DNA of 64,000 nt. It comes from Labia minor. Lineage: Eukaryota; Arthropoda; Insecta; Dermaptera; Spongiphoridae. Positions 61,136-64,000 of this stretch are shown here, one piece after another (position 1 is the stretch's first letter; each line of letters opens with the position of its first letter). The notes below the pieces were generated by a model. The model saw nothing but the letters and a program-made list of their open reading frames with translations. It was not told the DNA's origin and made no database searches. The position numbers and the translations under genes were made by a program. The DNA lies in the NCBI GenBank assembly GCA_963082975.1, contig OY720344.1, forward strand, positions 75,442,053-75,506,052. Reading direction: 5' to 3'.

Positions 61136-62194
61136 TATTGGCTAACTCTGTGTGCATATATAGTAATATTTTTAAAATTATTAACCCCTAATAATAGTAT
61201 ATTTGCAATATATATATATATATATTATTTGAATTATATACCCCATATGTCAAATTTATCAAATTAAAGTTTTATTATTATTTTTTTCCTGATTTAACAT
61301 TAATTTAAAATTAATAGTATTCCAATTAATTTAGAGTCATTTGTCATTTAAACCTTGTTTTTGTAATTTATAGGAAAAGACTAAATCAAGTTTAGCTACT
61401 TTTTTATTAATTAAAAAAGGACCTATTTATTTATTATCTAGTTGAATAGAATATATTTTAACTTTCTAGCCTAGAAAAAGTAAAATTTTTGAGAATATAG
61501 AGCAAATGAATAATTTTAAATTAAACTTTCTAGGAAGAATAAAAATAATTATTTCATATGATAATTTAATATTATTGATCAATTAATTATTATTATGGTA
61601 ATTTTTTTAGACAATTATAAGTAATTTATATTCTTATAATTGTGTTAAAATTATAGGAACAGCACATTAAAAGAATGTTATTTTTTATAATAATGTAATA
61701 AATTAAAAATAATCGTTTTGATGTTGGTTACATTTAAAAATAAATTTCGTGACCAGATTTTTTATTAGTTAATTTGTATAGAGTTAGATATAATATTATT
61801 TTTTAATATTATTTAATTTCTTTTTTTGTATTTTATATTATTTTAAAAAAATATTATCTTTTCTAAAGTTATAAATATTTTTTTTCAAAATTCTTACTAC
61901 TAGTTATCTTGTAATATAATCTCATCATTTTTCTCTTGAGGAGAACCAATTCGACGCTATAAAAACACTTTCGGATATGGCCTTAAAAGGTTGTTGAAAA
62001 TGACACACTTTTTTTACAGAATTTATTTTAAAGATCACACATATATAATACGTGAAGAGAATAAAATTGATGTTCTCTGCTCTTTAAATCTCACTTTCAA
62101 TTTGAATATAGAATGGTTTATTTTTTGAAAAAGTAAAAATGAAAAATTTTAGAATATAAATTTATTTCATGATAGAATTATATTATATTATTTT
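61136..62194. other. AT-rich DNA
   Basis: Only a GC-richer phrase near 61940-61990 (CCAATTCGACGCTATAAAAA). No gene supported. Confidence 0.45.
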
Positions 62195-62815
62195 TGAAGA
62201 ATTTGAATATGTAAAAAAAATTAAATACTTAGGTTCTGTAATATACGAGGAGAATTTAAATCGAGATTGCAATATGGAAATGCCTGTTATCATGCAGTAA
62301 AGGGGTTTATCTCATTGAATTTATTATCAAATGCGATCGTAATTAAAATAGATATAACAATTATTTTGCCGGTTGTATTACATGGATGTGAGGCATGGTC
62401 TATGACCCTGGAAGACGAGAGTAGATTTAGAGTATTTGAGAATAGGGCACCTTGCAGCAGTTATAGGCCAAAGAAAGATGAGGAATCAGGGGAATGGTGA
62501 AATTGCATGACCACTATGCATCTCCAGATATAGTTAGGGTTATAAAATCGAGAAGGCTGCGATAGGCAGGGTACGTGGCAAGAATGGGAGTGGAAAGAAT
62601 GGCGAAAAATATATTGGTGGGGAGACCGATTGGGAAACGTTGAAAGACCAGATACGCGATGGGGGGACGATGTAGGAAGGGACGTGAGAGAGATGGGAGG
62701 GGGTAGGGATTGGATGGTTGTGGCTCAGGATATAGACACTTGGAGAAATATGGTTGCTGCGGCCAAGAACTTTCGAGTTCCGTAAAGCCACAGAGATAGA
62801 TAGACATTACTTTTG
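62195..62815 (+). mobile_element. LINE family L1x copy, tail missing
   Basis: The plus strand reads EFEYVKKIKYLGSVI, then HGCEAWSMTLEDESRFRVFE (62387-62447) and KKDEESGEW. Downstream are remnants of HVARM and the basic C-terminus, ending at about TAGATAGACATTAC, 62815. The double-hairpin tail is not present. Frames are broken. Confidence 0.83.
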
Positions 62816-63918
62816 AGGTAATGAAAAATAAAAATTAATTATTATATTGATAAATTTAAAGATTGTTTTCAATAGTGAAAAAGTGCTTACCTCATAAAAC
62901 TAAAGTAATAAATAATTAATATATTATACATAGAGATGGTATATTTTTTAATAAAATATTCTAACTGTGCTCGAAATTTTTTAAACAAAATTTCATCGAC
63001 CTGTATATAATTTAAACAAATAGAGGAAAAATAACAAACCATCACATTAATGATATGATTAAAATATAATTATTCAAATTAATTATTTATATCATTTTTA
63101 AAATAATTATTAAGTAAACTTGACAAACATAAAATTTTAAATTTAATTAATAATAATTTTTAGAAGTATCAAGTTTATCCTAACTCTTTACTTTATATAC
63201 ATCTCGGTTATTACACCATATTATTTGAAACATATTGAAGATTTTAATTAAAAGTAATTCTTTAAAAGTTTTAAAATTTTATTTTTAGTTGATATAATAT
63301 ATTAAAATGTGTCATTTAACAAGAAATTTTTAAATAAATAAATTTTAAAATATATATTCCGAAACTTTAAACGTTAAAATTTATTTTTGAGTAGGAGAGG
63401 TTTAGACTATTTTAAAATCTAAAATAAAACAATAATCTTTTAATTATTAAAAAAAACGGGTTGATATTGACAAATCCACTAGGGATAGAACACCGAGACT
63501 TTAAGATGATTTAGAATTTCTTTAATACTTCTCATTATGACATTAAGTATTTTGCTTAAAATACAGGAAAGACAGGAAAAAGACAAATACATAAATAACA
63601 AATTTTTAATAATAAAAAAAGGTTGCATAAAGATCATCATATTAGGTGGAAATTCCATTTTATTAATTTGTTATCATAAATCAATTACAAGCCGGTTTGA
63701 ATTTTATAATGAGTTAAGTTTTTTTTTTTCAATTCAAGATTGAAATTTATTTCAAAAGAGAAAAAATATTCAAATATTTATGAAAATTAAAAGTGAATTT
63801 AGAAAGATTTCTTATTTTACATTTTACATTAGTTAACAAGAATATTAAAAAAAGATGACACTTTTCGTTAAAAGTAAATTTTTATTTTTAATTACTTACT
63901 TACACTACATAGTATATA
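62816..63918. other. AT-rich DNA
   Basis: No gene supported. The 68-codon frame at 63537-63743 has no recognisable motif. Confidence 0.45.
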
Positions 63919-64000
63919 CCAGCTGGTCCGAGCGCCTTCGGCGCTCTTCACAGCTGGACGGGGGCTCCGCCCCCTGTACCCCCGAGTGGTACAATTTATT
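63919..64000 (-). mobile_element. LINE family L1x 3' tail, runs off the window
   Basis: The tail begins near AGCTGGTCCGAGCGCC with GAGCGCCGAAGGCGCTC and GGGGGCGGAGCCCCC on the minus strand. Body beyond the edge. Confidence 0.8.

Overview
This is a very AT-rich eukaryotic window, almost certainly from an insect and possibly a hemipteran (the order is a guess). The evidence is one intron-flanked exon resembling the insect-specific Osiris (DUF1676) family, a Jockey-clade LINE, piggyBac, hAT and Merlin-like DNA elements, and a short rolling-circle family with the insect-style (GGAC/GACA)n core. Bacterial features (operons, ribosome binding sites, CRISPR, tRNA or rRNA clusters) are absent. Most of the window is transposon debris in AT-rich intergenic DNA. 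Most open frames shorter than 100 codons are chance or lie inside repeats.

Layout. 1-2.35 kb: 3' half of a Ty3/gypsy LTR retrotransposon (end of RT, RNase H, integrase) with polypurine tract and 3' LTR. 2.4-7.8 kb: two inverted copies (A and B) of a TIR element. Copy A was interrupted by an internally deleted piggyBac element in TTAA, and copy B carries a tRNA-like SINE. Between them lie a LINE fragment and a partial duplicate of the Osiris-like exon. 8.5-13.4 kb: rolling-circle (HINE-like) copies, a LINE 3' end and a (GACA)n repeat. 13.9-25.2 kb: a long inverted repeat with ~2.9-kb arms around a ~5.4-kb AT-rich spacer. 27-29.7 kb: LINE 3' end, HINE-like copy and a ~0.9-kb tandem duplication. 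34.2-35.9 kb: a third copy (C) of the TIR element with the same SINE. 39.8-46.5 kb: two HINE-like copies and a CAGTGGCGCA-ended element. 48.3-49.3 kb: a hAT MITE, a hAT transposase C-terminus and a LINE fragment. 51.0-52.8 kb: a repeat interrupted by a Merlin-like element. 53.3-54.8 kb: the one plausible host gene exon, whose upstream intron holds a HINE-like insertion. 55-64 kb: LINE ends, a hAT MITE, a decayed Jockey LINE, a HINE-like copy and a mariner-like MITE.

The most informative point is that several insertions can be dated and bounded inside the window, because paralogous 'empty' sites survive. The HINE-like family has two filled/empty pairs, both indicating precise insertion without target duplication. 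The Merlin-like element has an empty site in the long inverted repeat and an 8-bp target duplication. A second point is that one LINE family ends in two strong GC hairpins that stand out in the AT-rich background. I found no convincing new multi-gene system. The novelty here is in element architecture and in the duplicated Osiris-like exon.
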